Assembly: GCA_029783825.1 (NCBI GenBank)
Contig: JAREIK010000801.1
Location: forward strand, 5,957,890-6,021,889
Reading direction: 5' to 3'
DNA: 64,000 nt
Origin: Sapria himalayana
Lineage: Eukaryota; Streptophyta; Magnoliopsida; Malpighiales; Rafflesiaceae
The notes under the pieces were generated by a model. That model did not search any database. It worked only from the letters and a program-made list of their open reading frames with translations, and had not been told where the DNA came from. Positions 12,950 through 22,546 of this stretch are shown here, piece by piece. The translations under genes and the position numbers were made by a program. The first letter of the stretch is position 1. Each line of letters begins with the position of its first letter.

Positions 12950-13830
12950 TTGAGCGTCAAGCTAGAGCATCTAATATTATTTAACATGGTGAATCCTCAT
13001 GTACTATGATTTACTCATATGTTGAATTTAAGAAGTTGGGCCCTCCTAACTTTTCTAAAACTTTTAGTGCCATTTATTACTATAAAAACAAAAATCTTTA
13101 AAAGCAACATTATTGTTAAATAAAATAGTAGGCTAGTAGTAGTACATGGCCAGTAGGCTTTTGAACAATAAATTATATAGCTCATAGACAAGTTAGCAAG
13201 ATCTTTAAAAGAAATACTTTTCTGATGGTGTGTGAGAGCAAAAGATGATAGAGTTTGTTCACTTGGAATAAGAAAATATAAATGTTACCAACCAAATAGG
13301 GTAATCATGTTTTATCTCACAATTGATTATTATCATAGAGAAAAAGTATTGAAGTTTTAAGATGGATTGAAGCCATACATAAAAAATAAGATATCAATCA
13401 TGTAGTTGTTTGTTTATTCAAAACTAGTATTCATAACTTTTATTGTTGAAATACATAATGAAGAGATTCATGAATCTAAAAAATAACAAAATAAAATGAA
13501 TAGGAATGATGATGCTCGTGTAATCTAATATAGAAAAAGTATACTACAAGCAAAGTTCGAGATAAAAAAATTCGACACAAAATTCATGATATGCTATGTT
13601 ATAAAGAGACTAAAACTTGTTATGGTTTTTGGAAATAAGGCATGGACATATGATTTGAAATTGTCCAAAGAATAAAAAGAATAGACAAAAGCTTAGGGCT
13701 TAACAATGAGCATTTACTATCACTGATAGAGATGTTTAGGTCACTACAGACATGGTGATATAGACTCTTTGAATTTACACATTATTTGCTAAAGCCTATA
13801 TAAATTCTTATTCAATTATCATTTTTGTTT
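12950..13830 (+). pseudogene. Gyp1 gag and protease region, broken
   Basis: Near 13030 the frame reads KLGPPNFSKTFSA, matching the gypsy gag motif F..L.PP.F.G. Near 13350 broken frames give a GLKPYIKNKISIM stretch, matching the capsid motif F..GL.P.I...V. At 13705-13800 the remnant corresponds to the segment before the aspartic protease, which in Gyp2 at 60270 still reads MTHRDAQATFEVV. Stops and frameshifts are frequent and the protease D-T/S-G box is not readable. Confidence 0.65.
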
Positions 13831-14239
13831 TCATATTTTTTGTAATATGTTGGCAAGGCTTTTTGATGACATGATCTTTGATTTATACGTGTCCATTCTA
13901 TTGAGAGATTTTTTTCTTGCTTAATAAAAACCTAAAAATAATTATGTGATGATTTGACAAAGAGAGATCATAATTTACTTAACTTCTTGATCATAAAAAT
14001 TTTGATATGATTTTGGTGATGGATTGATTAGTTCCTTATCATGCTTATATTGATTGTTTAAAGAAATATGTAAAATTTAATATAATAAATCATCATGAAC
14101 TTAGTTTTAAGGGGAAGAATGTATATAGACCATTGCACATGATATCATCTTTATGAGTTACTTCCTTGATTAGGAATTGTTGTAAAGTCTTAATGGCTTA
14201 TGTTGCGGATTAAAATAATTAAATGGCTTGTCATTATTT

Positions 14240-15760
14240 ATCTGGAACTAGGGGCAACTCATGTCTTTTAGTCCTCTTACACAATGTCACATATGAAACA
14301 TAAGGGGTTGAAGATTCAACATCAATAGTTATTAGATAATAATTTCATTAGGCTTAGTGTCTCACCTTGGGAAACTTTTATTTTATTTGTTAAGAAATAA
14401 AATGAATTTATGAGACTCTACGTCAATATAAAGAGTTGAATTTATTATTTGTTTGATCAGTTTTAAGGTGCATGTGTATTCTCCAAGATTTATCTTTAAT
14501 CTAGTTATTATTAGTTATATGTTATGAGTAAAGATATAGCTAAAACTACTTTTTGAACTAGATATAAGCATTATGAGTTTTTAGTCATGCCTTTTGGATT
14601 TATTAAAATACATGTCGCATTTGTCTTAATGATTAAGATATTCAAGCACGATCAATATCATTTTTTGATAGTTTTTATAGATGATATTTTGGTGTATTTA
14701 AAGAGCAGAAAGAAAATGACTATCTTTGAGTATTATAATATAGACATAAAAGAAATATTTATATTCTAAACTAACAAAGTTTAAATTATATGGTAGACAA
14801 AGTCTCTTTCATTAAGCTTGTGGTAACAAAGGATAATATTTCAGTTGATCTAAAAAAGGTAAATGTGTCAAATTTTAATATAGAAGTTATGCTGACATAA
14901 GTTAGATGTTTTTCGAGGTTAGCTAGGTATCACAGATAATTTGTTGAGAGATTTTAGAAATAGCCCAATAATTAAATAGGTGGGCTCAAAATGAGATTAA
15001 GTTTGAGTGGTCTGAAAATGTGAAAAATAATTCCATGAGTTAAAGAGTTAATCGGTGTTAGCACTTATTTTGACTATCCTATTAGGTTAAAAAGAATTTA
15101 AGTGTAAAATAATGATGCTCATTATAGTTTTAATCTTGTGTACCATTAGAAAGTTTTTTATGCTTCTATTATGGATGAAAATACTTTACTCATATGTATT
15201 AGAATTAGTTGTAGTACTTTTCATATCTAAGATTTGAAGACATTGTTTTATTGTGAGCTATTCAAATATTATAAGTAATTGAAATATTTATTTTCCCAAA
15301 ATGAATTGAACATGAGGTAGAAGAAGTAGATTGAACTACTTAAAAATTATGATTGTGTAATTTAGTATCACCCAGAAAAGTCAAATGTTATTTCCATGAT
15401 CAAAAAAATTGTTTATTCCTTAGTAGATATTAGAGTTTGTCAGAGGCAATTATTAGAATATTTAATGAGTTTACGATTTACCAATTCATGGAAGAGTTTT
15501 TGATTTAGGAGATCATGTGGTGAACTTTAGAGTACAACTAGACTTAATTAGGAAAATTAAAATCATACAAAAGAATGATGGGCAACTAGTATAGTTAATG
15601 GAGGAAGTTAAAGAAGAAAGTTAGGTTTGCCTTTATCTTATGATATGATATAATTAAAAGATTTTGGACGATATGTGTCCTAGATGATGGAAATTTAAGA
15701 AAAGTGTTATTAGAATCTCATTAATCTACTTGTGTGGGCTACCTAAGTGAAACAAAAAGA
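14240..15760 (+). pseudogene. Gyp1 reverse transcriptase and RNase H, broken
   Basis: The clearest piece is the frame at 14587-14769: MPFGFIKIHVAFVLM, then FLIVFIDDILVYLKSRKKM. This is the gypsy RT core (MPFGL.NAPA.F, then VFIDDILVYS.S); the catalytic FIDD is intact. Around 14340-14470 an upstream remnant matches the region containing the family's PWGAPVLFVKKKDGS. From about 15150 the broken frame shows DENTLLICIRI and, near 15300, pieces matching the RNase H ELNMRQRRW.EL segment. Each domain is interrupted by stops. It is homologous to Gyp2, where the corresponding motifs are better preserved. Confidence 0.8.
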
Positions 15761-16467
15761 TATAATTATGTTTTGGGGTGTTTACCCAGAAATTTTTAAG
15801 ATTTAGAAACTAAAATTTTGATATTTTTTAAAAAGTCAACAAAACTAAAATAAATTAAAAATAAGTGCACCCAAATTTGTAAGTATTAAACTACCCTCGC
15901 CCTCGTCCTCGCCCTCGCCCCTCGCCTCTCGCTCTCGCTCGAAGCCGAGCTCCTGGATCTCGATGGAGCTCGACGCCGAGCTCCTGGAGCTTGACGTTGC
16001 TCTCGGTTGAGCTCGGCATCGAGCTCCTTCGAGCACCAGGAGCTTGGCGTCGAGCTCATTCGAGCACCAGGAGCTCGGTGTCGAGCTCCCGGAGCTCACC
16101 ATCTAGCAAGGGCGAGGGACGTGGGCGTGGGCGTGGGGGAGGGGCGTGGGCGTGGGGGAGGGGCGTGGGGGAGGGGCGCGGGGGAGGGGCGCGGGGGAGG
16201 GGCGCGGGGGAGGGGCGCGGGGGAGGGGCGCGGGGGAGGGGCGCGGGGGAGGGGCGCGGGGGAGGGGCGTGGGGGAGGGGCTTGGGCAAGGGCGATGGGC
16301 CTGGGCGAGAGTGAGGGCGTGGCCGCGTGGGCGAGAGTAGCTTAGTACTTACGAATTTGGGGGCATCTATTTTTAATTTATTTTTAGTTTGTGACTTTTT
16401 TAAAAATATAAAAATATTAGTTTTTAATATTAAACATCTTTGGGAAAGACCTCAAAACATAATTATA
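15761..16467. mobile_element. E1, TIR element with GAGCTC/G-rich core (Mutator-like candidate)
   Basis: Left end tataattatgttttgggg (15761-15778) mirrors right end ctcaaaacataattata (16451-16467). The mirror symmetry continues inward: left tttttaagatttagaaact against right tttttaatattaaacatct read in reverse, then left aaatttgtaagtattaaact (15871 on) against a right-hand copy (about 16335-16360), then CCCTCG runs on the left against GGGCGAGAG on the right. The core at 15950-16100 is diverged gagctc repeats, followed by a 13-bp G-rich minisatellite. No transposase is encoded. No clear target duplication was found. The element interrupts Gyp1, so it is younger than Gyp1. Confidence 0.75.
16128..16290 (+). 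repeat. 13-bp G-rich minisatellite within E1
   Basis: The unit aggggcgcggggg is repeated; the single A recurs every 13 bases through 16211 and 16224. The flanking units are variants (ggggcgtggggga). Each unit carries two runs of four or five G, so the strand has many runs able to form G-quadruplexes. Because 13 is not a multiple of 3, all three frames stay open and give Gly/Arg/Ala-rich peptides, which explains four overlapping spurious open frames here. Confidence 0.9.
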
Positions 16468-16468
16468 C

Positions 16469-16655
16469 CGAAAAATAATATAAGCAAATATAAAGAGTAC
16501 AGAAAAATAATATAAACAAATATAAAGAGTACAGGAAAATAATATAAGCAAATATAAAGAGTACAGAAAAATAATATAAGCAAATATAAAGAGTACAGAA
16601 AAATAATATAAGCAAATATAAAATTATACTGAAAAATAATTTAAACAAATATATA
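16469..16655 (+). repeat. 32-bp tandem repeat next to E1
   Basis: The unit agaaaaataatataagcaaa plus tataaagagtac (32 bases) repeats at 16469, 16501, 16533, 16565 and 16597, with a sixth diverged unit after 16629. Copies differ by only one or two bases. The array begins directly at the right TIR of E1. Its reverse translation explains the repetitive frame at 16463-16687 minus. Confidence 0.9.
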
Positions 16656-17776
16656 AGTGCTCCCATCAATAACCTCATTATAAACAATCGACTCGGTCTC
16701 TAAGTCTATTAAATTAAGATTATTCGGTGGTTAAGTACGTTTTCCAAACACATGTAATTTGTTTTGTTTTATTTTATAATTCTATAATCTTTCATCATCA
16801 GAGTTTGAGGAAGACATTGTTTGATTATTATGCAAATCTTAGCTTATAATTCTTTTCTTAATTTGGTTTACTATATTTGTTTCTCTTATTCTGTTTGCAA
16901 TCACCTCGTAATTCGGTATTTAGTAGTCGTGGCAAAAGCCTGAATTCATGGTTAACGAGCGTTTGCATTTTTCAATACTGGGCATCTATTATTTTAACTA
17001 CGTTATTAACAATTTTTAATTTCAAATTGTTGTTTTCATCGCTCCAGATTTTTAATATTTTTCCAGATCCTTAAATCTATCTTAAATTTCCTTAATTTTA
17101 AACTTTCAAAGGACGTTTGTTCTAGATTACGCTTTAAACGAATAATTGTAAATTTACTAAAATAGATGGTAATGGTTATTGAAATTTTATTTTCCATATT
17201 TACATTTGGATACAGTCATAACTTTCCATAACGTTTAACTCGTATTTATTAAATTGTATTTGTGCTGCTTATCGTTATTGAAAGTATAATTAAACAAACT
17301 TTTTCCTTTATATTTCAGTAGATTTCCTTAAACATTATTGCATCTTATCAATAAGCAATGTTAGATAGTGGTGCGCTTTTAACTGATGTATTTTAAGAGC
17401 TTTTATATGATAATTCTGCTTAAGTTTAATGGTTATCAAAATAATACTCATCTGAATGCACCTTATGTATATATTCTAGAACTAGACATTAAATCATCGG
17501 GATTGTATATCTTATGATTTCAGCAGTGTATAAATTATGTATTGTCAATGATAGATGCAGATAGGTTCGTCGCTATTCATATCAAGGTGAAGGTATTTCA
17601 TTATGTGCTAAGTTCTATTAATTATTTCATATAATTTGTGTGATTTGTGATATTTTGTTAATTGAATAATTATATAACTTATGAAGATCTCATTTTATAT
17701 CTTTATGATAATTTAGTTTAAATAATAGAAAAATATACTTCAAGTAATCAATTTGATTAAATGAAAAGTGGCAACC
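16656..17776. other. unassigned A+T-rich DNA
   Basis: No recognisable domain, array or paired termini were seen. The frame at 16877-17074 plus (65 codons) has no motif I recognise. The stretch ends at the 8-bp target duplication of hAT1. Confidence 0.5.
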
Positions 17777-17784
17777 TCTTTAAT
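17777..17784 (+). repeat. left target-site duplication of hAT1
   Basis: tctttaat, matching gctttaat at 21258-21265 at seven of eight positions. Eight bases is the usual hAT duplication size. Confidence 0.8.
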
Positions 17785-18369
17785 TAGATGTGTCAAATGA
17801 GCTGGGTTGGACTGGCCTGGGGTTTTTTGAGCATGAGAGTGTCTTTGTGCCGGGCTAGCTTGGATAAAAAAAGCTGAGCCTGGCATAGCAGGCCGTGCTG
17901 ACCAGAATTTTTTTTTTTATTTTTTTTTTATTTTTTTTATTTATAAATTATTAAAAAATATATAAAATTTTAGATAATGTATAGTATTATATATTTATAA
18001 TATGAAAAATGTTAAAATTTATTAAAATAACAAAGTTTAAAAATTTTTTTTATTTAATATAAAATTAGCTTAAAATTTATTATAATTATATAATAAAGTT
18101 ATAAATTTTTAAATGAAAAATTAATACAAAAAAAATAAATAAATCAATACATTTTGTTAATAAAAATATAAATTAAAAAAAATATAAGCTAACTCAAATG
18201 AAAAATGATCAATCAGTCATTTGTAATCGAATGTTCGAACCAAATAAATTACAATTTCAAAACAACTTACAAACAAAGCGTACAATTAATAAAAAAAAAT
18301 ATCGAAATCAAAAAACAATAGATCATCATCAATCGTCAATCGGCATATTATGAGCATCATCAGGCACAA

Positions 18370-20380
18370 CATCAAGATTAATATCATATGTATCATTATT
18401 ATCGGCAATCAACTCCGCTATCGTAGTGGATGCGATTACAGTCCCTGTCCCAGTCCTAGCTTCAGCATGATCATGGATGCTGAACCTCGAATCCTCTCAA
18501 TCTTTCAAACAAGCTAAGGTTTCAACAATATCTGGACGTAATCTCAATTTCCTATCCGAAATCACGTTCACTGCAACAAAAAAAGCAGACTTTGATACTT
18601 TGCTCGACACCAGAGGAGTCAGTGAATTCTGTGTCATCCTAGATTACACAGGAAAGGTGGACTCATATGATTTTTACAATTGTAATAAATTAAGATTCTT
18701 AGTATCAGAATGTGATAGGATTTAACAGTAATCGGTATCTAAGTACTGAGACAGCTCGCTCCTATGTGATGGTCCACCACTACGTTTCCCCCTAGCTAGC
18801 TGAATGGAAAAATCATCATTTCCAAATAAGGTATCAATGTCCGTAATTACAGTCTCATTACTACCACCACTATACCTAGTATCGTAGTATGTGAACATGT
18901 CAATCAACTTCTCGTGAATGAACCCTTCAGGTGGGTCTTCCAGGTTCATGCACGATGAAATGTAAGTCAGAGTATTTTCTACTCATTCCACCTTAACTCT
19001 AGGGTCCATGCATGCAGCGAGGCAATAAAGAGATGGAACGGTGGACCATTACTTTAAGTACTTGATTTCCATCTCTGCAACTATATGGCTAAGTGTCGGG
19101 TCAGCTCGATACTTCCTAAACATGCTACTAATGTTGCATATGCACCGGAGTGCAATGCAACTGGTGGGCATATAAACTAAAGAACACATGTTCGTTGTGT
19201 CATAAAAAATCTTAAGGAATTTCATAAATGAAATTCCTGAAGCCTAGTCAGTGTCGTCAATAATAAGTTCGTCACTCTTACTATTGACGTAGTCAGATAT
19301 CACGTGTTCGTATCCAACACATGATTCTAACATCAGGTACGTGTAATTTCAACGATGTCTCACATCCGATTGGAATTTCTTCTTCTTAAGATTCGCAAAC
19401 AAATAGAGACTACCAAACTCTTGTTATCTGCTAGGAGTGCGAATATATTTTAGTGCATTACGTATATTATCAAACACGGGGGAACACACTTTCATACCCA
19501 CTTGAACAATCAGGTTAATCACGTGACACATGCATCTGACATGAAAAATCTCTCCTAATGGTGCGTCTCTAATATTCCTAACAAACATGTTGATTGCTAC
19601 TCCATTATTAGATACGTTATCGAAGGTGACACTAAAAATTTTATTTTGAATTTTATATTCCCTAAAAATTTTCATCATACCCTCAAAAATGGCCGGGCCA
19701 TCATGAGGGCGAAGAATCTCAAAGAATCCTAAAATTTTTTTATTGATTGTCCAGTTTGAATCTACTTAGTGGTTGGTGAGACATGTATAAGAAGATTTAT
19801 CATGACTTGTCCAGATATCGGACGTCACGGACACCACTCCACTATATGTCATAAATTCATTAATTATTTTTTGTTTTTCTAACTTATATATCTTTCGTAT
19901 GTCATTCCTAGATGTGGACCTAGGAATCATACGATAAGCAGGCTGAAAATATGTCTGCATGATGCGTGCTACCCTTGGATCTTCCGAAAATCTGATCAGA
20001 AGACCCATCAATGTGAAAAGTCTGGCCATGCCGTCCCTACCCAACTCACTGGAGTATATGAAGGGAGTAAACTTTGAGACTGAACTCGATCTAGTCTCGA
20101 AAAATGCAGTGCCAAGTTTGGTTTGCTCAGGATCTAATGGACTATGTTTTTTGGTGCATAATTCGGCATGCCTCTTAAGGTGCCCAATCTCAAATGAACT
20201 CTTACATGTTAAAAGTATCATACAATATTTGCAATGTGCCATTTCTTGTTCATCACCCCTAACATTTTTTTTGTTTTATTATATTAAAATGAGTCCAAAC
20301 TACAGAAGTTCTCCTAGTTTTTTTTTAGAAGTTTCTGTTGAGACGACTGGAGAAACCAAAGTTTCAGCAGCCTCAGACAT
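18370..20380 (-). pseudogene. hAT1 transposase (BED finger plus hATC), broken
   Basis: The family's enzyme cuts and joins hAT ends through an RNase-H-like DDE core split by a helical insertion, and dimerises through a C-terminal hATC domain. The probable start is MSEAAETLVS near 20380, followed by stops. The frame at 20242-19766 has the BED-type zinc finger: CKYC, then HLKRHAELC. It then has SRNDIRKIYKLEKQK and the strand-order motif TSDIWTS. The frame at 19678-19424 carries FSVTFDNVSNN and HVRCMCHVINLIVQ, matching the family's DNASNN and RC.AHILNLIV boxes. The frame at 18949-18722 leads into hATC, which is readable to about 18480 (SRMTQNSL, SKSAFFVAV, ETLACLKD). Within hATC the second Trp of the WW pair is a TAA stop (18674-18676), and a further TAA precedes SRM. 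Confidence 0.9.
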
Positions 20381-20759
20381 CTGTGTAATATTTTCATTTT
20401 CTAAATTTAAATATGTTTTAGTTGTACTTGTCATTTTTTATGATTTTTGTTTTTAAGAATAGTTTAATAAAGACTAGAAGACAGATTTTAATTTTTTCTA
20501 ATTTTGGTATAGAGAGAGAAACTATATAGAGAGAAAGTTAAAAAAACATAAAATAAATTACCCGATAAAAGTAGTGAGGTCGGTCACGTGCACGGTGCAC
20601 CACAGTCAAGCTCTAATGTTTAAAACTCAAGTTGAGATTCTGGAAAATCCAAGCCGAATGCCAAAATCCTGAGGCCCGAAAGAGAGATGCAAGATTTTTG
20701 AGAGAGAAATAGAATGATTTGAAAGAATTTATGTTTATGAAAAACATAAATGTTAAAGA

Positions 20760-20761
<2 letters not shown>

Positions 20762-20790
<29 letters not shown>
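20762..20790 (+). repeat. homopolymer run of 29 G
   Basis: Twenty-nine consecutive G on the plus strand, between taaagaga and tggaatt, inside hAT1 upstream of the transposase. Runs this long are rare in plant DNA and the exact count is prone to sequencing or assembly error. Confidence 0.85.
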
Positions 20791-20866
20791 TGGAATTAAT
20801 AGATTAAAGATAATAATTTAAAAAAAAGAATTTTTTTTTAATTTTTTAGAATTTATTTTAATTTTT

Positions 20867-20907
20867 TAGGGGGCAGAATCATGATGTCCATTGGATTCTG
20901 CCCCCTA
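20867..20907 (+). other. perfect 14-bp-arm hairpin in hAT1
   Basis: tagggggcagaatc (20867-20880) is the exact reverse complement of gattctgcccccta (20894-20907), with a 13-base loop. It lies between the transposase start and the right end, so it could be an old terminus of a nested element or a structured leader; neither is proven. Confidence 0.85.
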
Positions 20908-21257
20908 GCCATTGGAGACGAGATCAAACGGTGGAAAATATAATTTTATATTAATTTTTTTTCCCGTTGGGGGGGATCTGGGTTGGTTCGGGCCTCGTGG
21001 GACCGTGGGTTGGGTCCAATCAGACCCTACCCGTGCTCTTTTTTGCGGGAGGGGCGTGGGGCGATCGCGGGGTTGGGCTCGAGGGACAACCGGCACGGGA
21101 CGAACCCTTGCAGGTGTGCCATGCCACATGCCGAACCATGCCGGGTCAGGCACGGCACGGCACGGGCCATGCACGGCATGACACGACTCATGCCTAACAT
21201 GGGCACGGCATTTTCCCATGCCGGGCCGGCCCAGGCATGGCCCGGTTGACACCACTA

Positions 21258-21265
21258 GCTTTAAT
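21258..21265 (+). repeat. right target-site duplication of hAT1
   Basis: gctttaat, partner of tctttaat at 17777-17784. Confidence 0.8.
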
Positions 21266-21552
21266 AGAACTAGTATGTTATGGGTAGTTAAATGTGCAGT
21301 TTACAACTACAAATCGGCATTTTTAGTAGTTAGTCTATGGACATCAACTACCTTGTATGTTAAGACTACTAGGACATTTTTATGCTATCTACTTTTCATT
21401 TGACATGAGTTTAAAAGTTTTGCAAATACTAAATTTTCATACAAAAAGTGAGTCAATTGTAGAGTCTTTCCAAAATCTATTTATATCTACTAAATTTCAA
21501 TAGTAGTTAATTAATTATTATTTAGTCACAATATTTATAATTCTTATGAGAT

Positions 21553-21598
<46 letters not shown>

Positions 21599-21738
21599 TT
21601 AACTATTCAATTGACTCGTGTACTTGTAAAACTTTATTGTATGAAAACAACCACCCAACAAACTTTTGGACCATGTTGTAATTGAAAAGTTCTTGGTACT
21701 TAACAAATTCACAAATTTCCTACATAATTTTTTTTCTG
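21266..21738. other. unassigned DNA with an (AT) microsatellite
   Basis: Flanking DNA between hAT1 and E2. It contains a pure AT run of about 42 bases at 21555-21596. No gene is seen; the frame at 21599-21781 minus has no recognisable domain. Confidence 0.6.
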
Positions 21739-22546
21739 GGGGAATTATGTTTAGGGGTGATTTATCAAAAATTTTTAACAATTAGAAATTAGACTTTTGA
21801 TATCGATGAAAAAATCATAAACTTATAAAAAAATAAAAAATAATGCACTTATGTAATTCCTAAAATACCTTATTCCTTCTCTCCTGGCCCTCTGCCCACA
21901 CCGCCCCCCACGCCTCCCCCACCGCACCTCTTCATGATAGAGCTCACTGGAGCGCGATGACTCCGACGTGGAGCTCATGGTGTTCTGTTGAGCTCCATGA
22001 GCTCCAATGAGCTCGATCGTGGAGCTCACTGGAGCTCACGAGCTTTGACGTGGAGCTTGTGGAGTTCTGTCAAGCTCCATGATCAAGTTCGAGGAGCTCC
22101 ATGTCGAGCTCCAGCAAGCTCGACATGGTGCTTCATCAAGTTCCACCGAGCTCGACTTGGAGCTTTGTGGAGCTCCAGTGACTCCATGGTCGAGCTCGAC
22201 GCTCCTTCATGAAGCTCCTTCTAACTCGATGTGGCGCTCACTGGAGCTCAAGCTCTATCGTGGAGCTCGATGGAACTCCACGAGCTCCAGTGAGCTCCAC
22301 GGTCCAGCTCATTGGAGCTCCAGTGAGCTCCATCGTGAAGTGGTGCGAGGGGAGAGGAGTGGGGGTTGGTGAGGGCAAGCGGGCGACGGCTATGGGGAGA
22401 TTGGATAGGGTATTTTAGGAATAATGTATTCAAGTGTCCTTATTTTTAATTTTTTTATAGTTTTGTGATTTTTTTCATAAATATTAAAAATTTAGTTTCT
22501 AATTATTAAAAAATTTTGGGCAACCACCGCAAAACATAATTTCCCC
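21739..22546. mobile_element. E2, near-palindromic TIR element with GAGCTC core
   Basis: Left end ggggaattatgtttaggg and the right end read in reverse, ggggaaattatgttttgcgg, pair. The symmetry continues almost to the middle. The strings ttttaacaattagaaa and tttaataattagaaact mirror each other, as do gtaattcctaaaatacctta and attcctaaaataccctatcc. A pyrimidine-rich arm on the left faces a purine-rich arm on the right. At the inner edge, atagagctcactggagc and gatggagctcactggag also mirror. The core (21930-22340) is a run of diverged gagctc units such as gagctccatgagctc. Long open frames here are by-products of that repeat. No transposase and no convincing target duplication were found. Confidence 0.8.

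Larger units (their letters stand above)
12890..15760 (+). mobile_element. Ty3/gypsy remnant Gyp1, no LTRs found
   Basis: The region abuts the truncated Cop1 and ends where E1 is inserted at 15761. In order it has gag-like sequence (12950-13500), a protease-region remnant (13680-13830), reverse transcriptase (14240-14950) and RNase H (15000-15500). After RNase H there is a last piece near 15660-15760 resembling the start of the integrase zinc-binding region. This order is gypsy pol. The same blocks occur in Gyp2 (60240-63400). Neither LTR is seen, and no gypsy sequence resumes after E1. Confidence 0.8.
17785..21257 (-). mobile_element. hAT1, complete but inactive hAT transposon (3.47 kb)
   Basis: Left terminus TAGATGTGTCAAATGAG (17785) and right terminus, read inward on the minus strand, TAGTGGTGTCAACCGGG (21257) form the inverted ends. 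Both are followed by GGCC/GGGCC-rich subterminal DNA, most marked at 21100-21250 (ggcacgg and catgcc repeats). An 8-bp duplication flanks the element. One decayed transposase gene runs on the minus strand (20380-18370). The promoter side, between 20400 and 21257, also holds a 29-G run and a perfect hairpin. Stops in the transposase show it cannot move on its own. Confidence 0.9.

Noticed and set aside
15845..16345. Several overlapping Gly/Arg/Ala-rich or Pro-rich frames on both strands
   Set aside because: They are forced by a 13-bp G-rich array and gagctc units in E1; no frame is favoured and no domain exists.
18477..18725. 82-codon plus-strand frame
   Set aside because: Antisense of the hATC domain, which is readable on the minus strand.
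19959..20456. 165-codon plus-strand frame, the longest in the window
   Set aside because: Antisense of the BED finger and core of the hAT1 transposase.
20905..21255. Five overlapping GC-rich frames at the right end of hAT1
   Set aside because: They lie in the hAT subterminal repeat region and on both strands at once, with no recognisable motif.
21823..22433. Frames with Ser/Glu/Leu-rich repeats in E2
   Set aside because: Translations of gagctc repeats; equally open on both strands.
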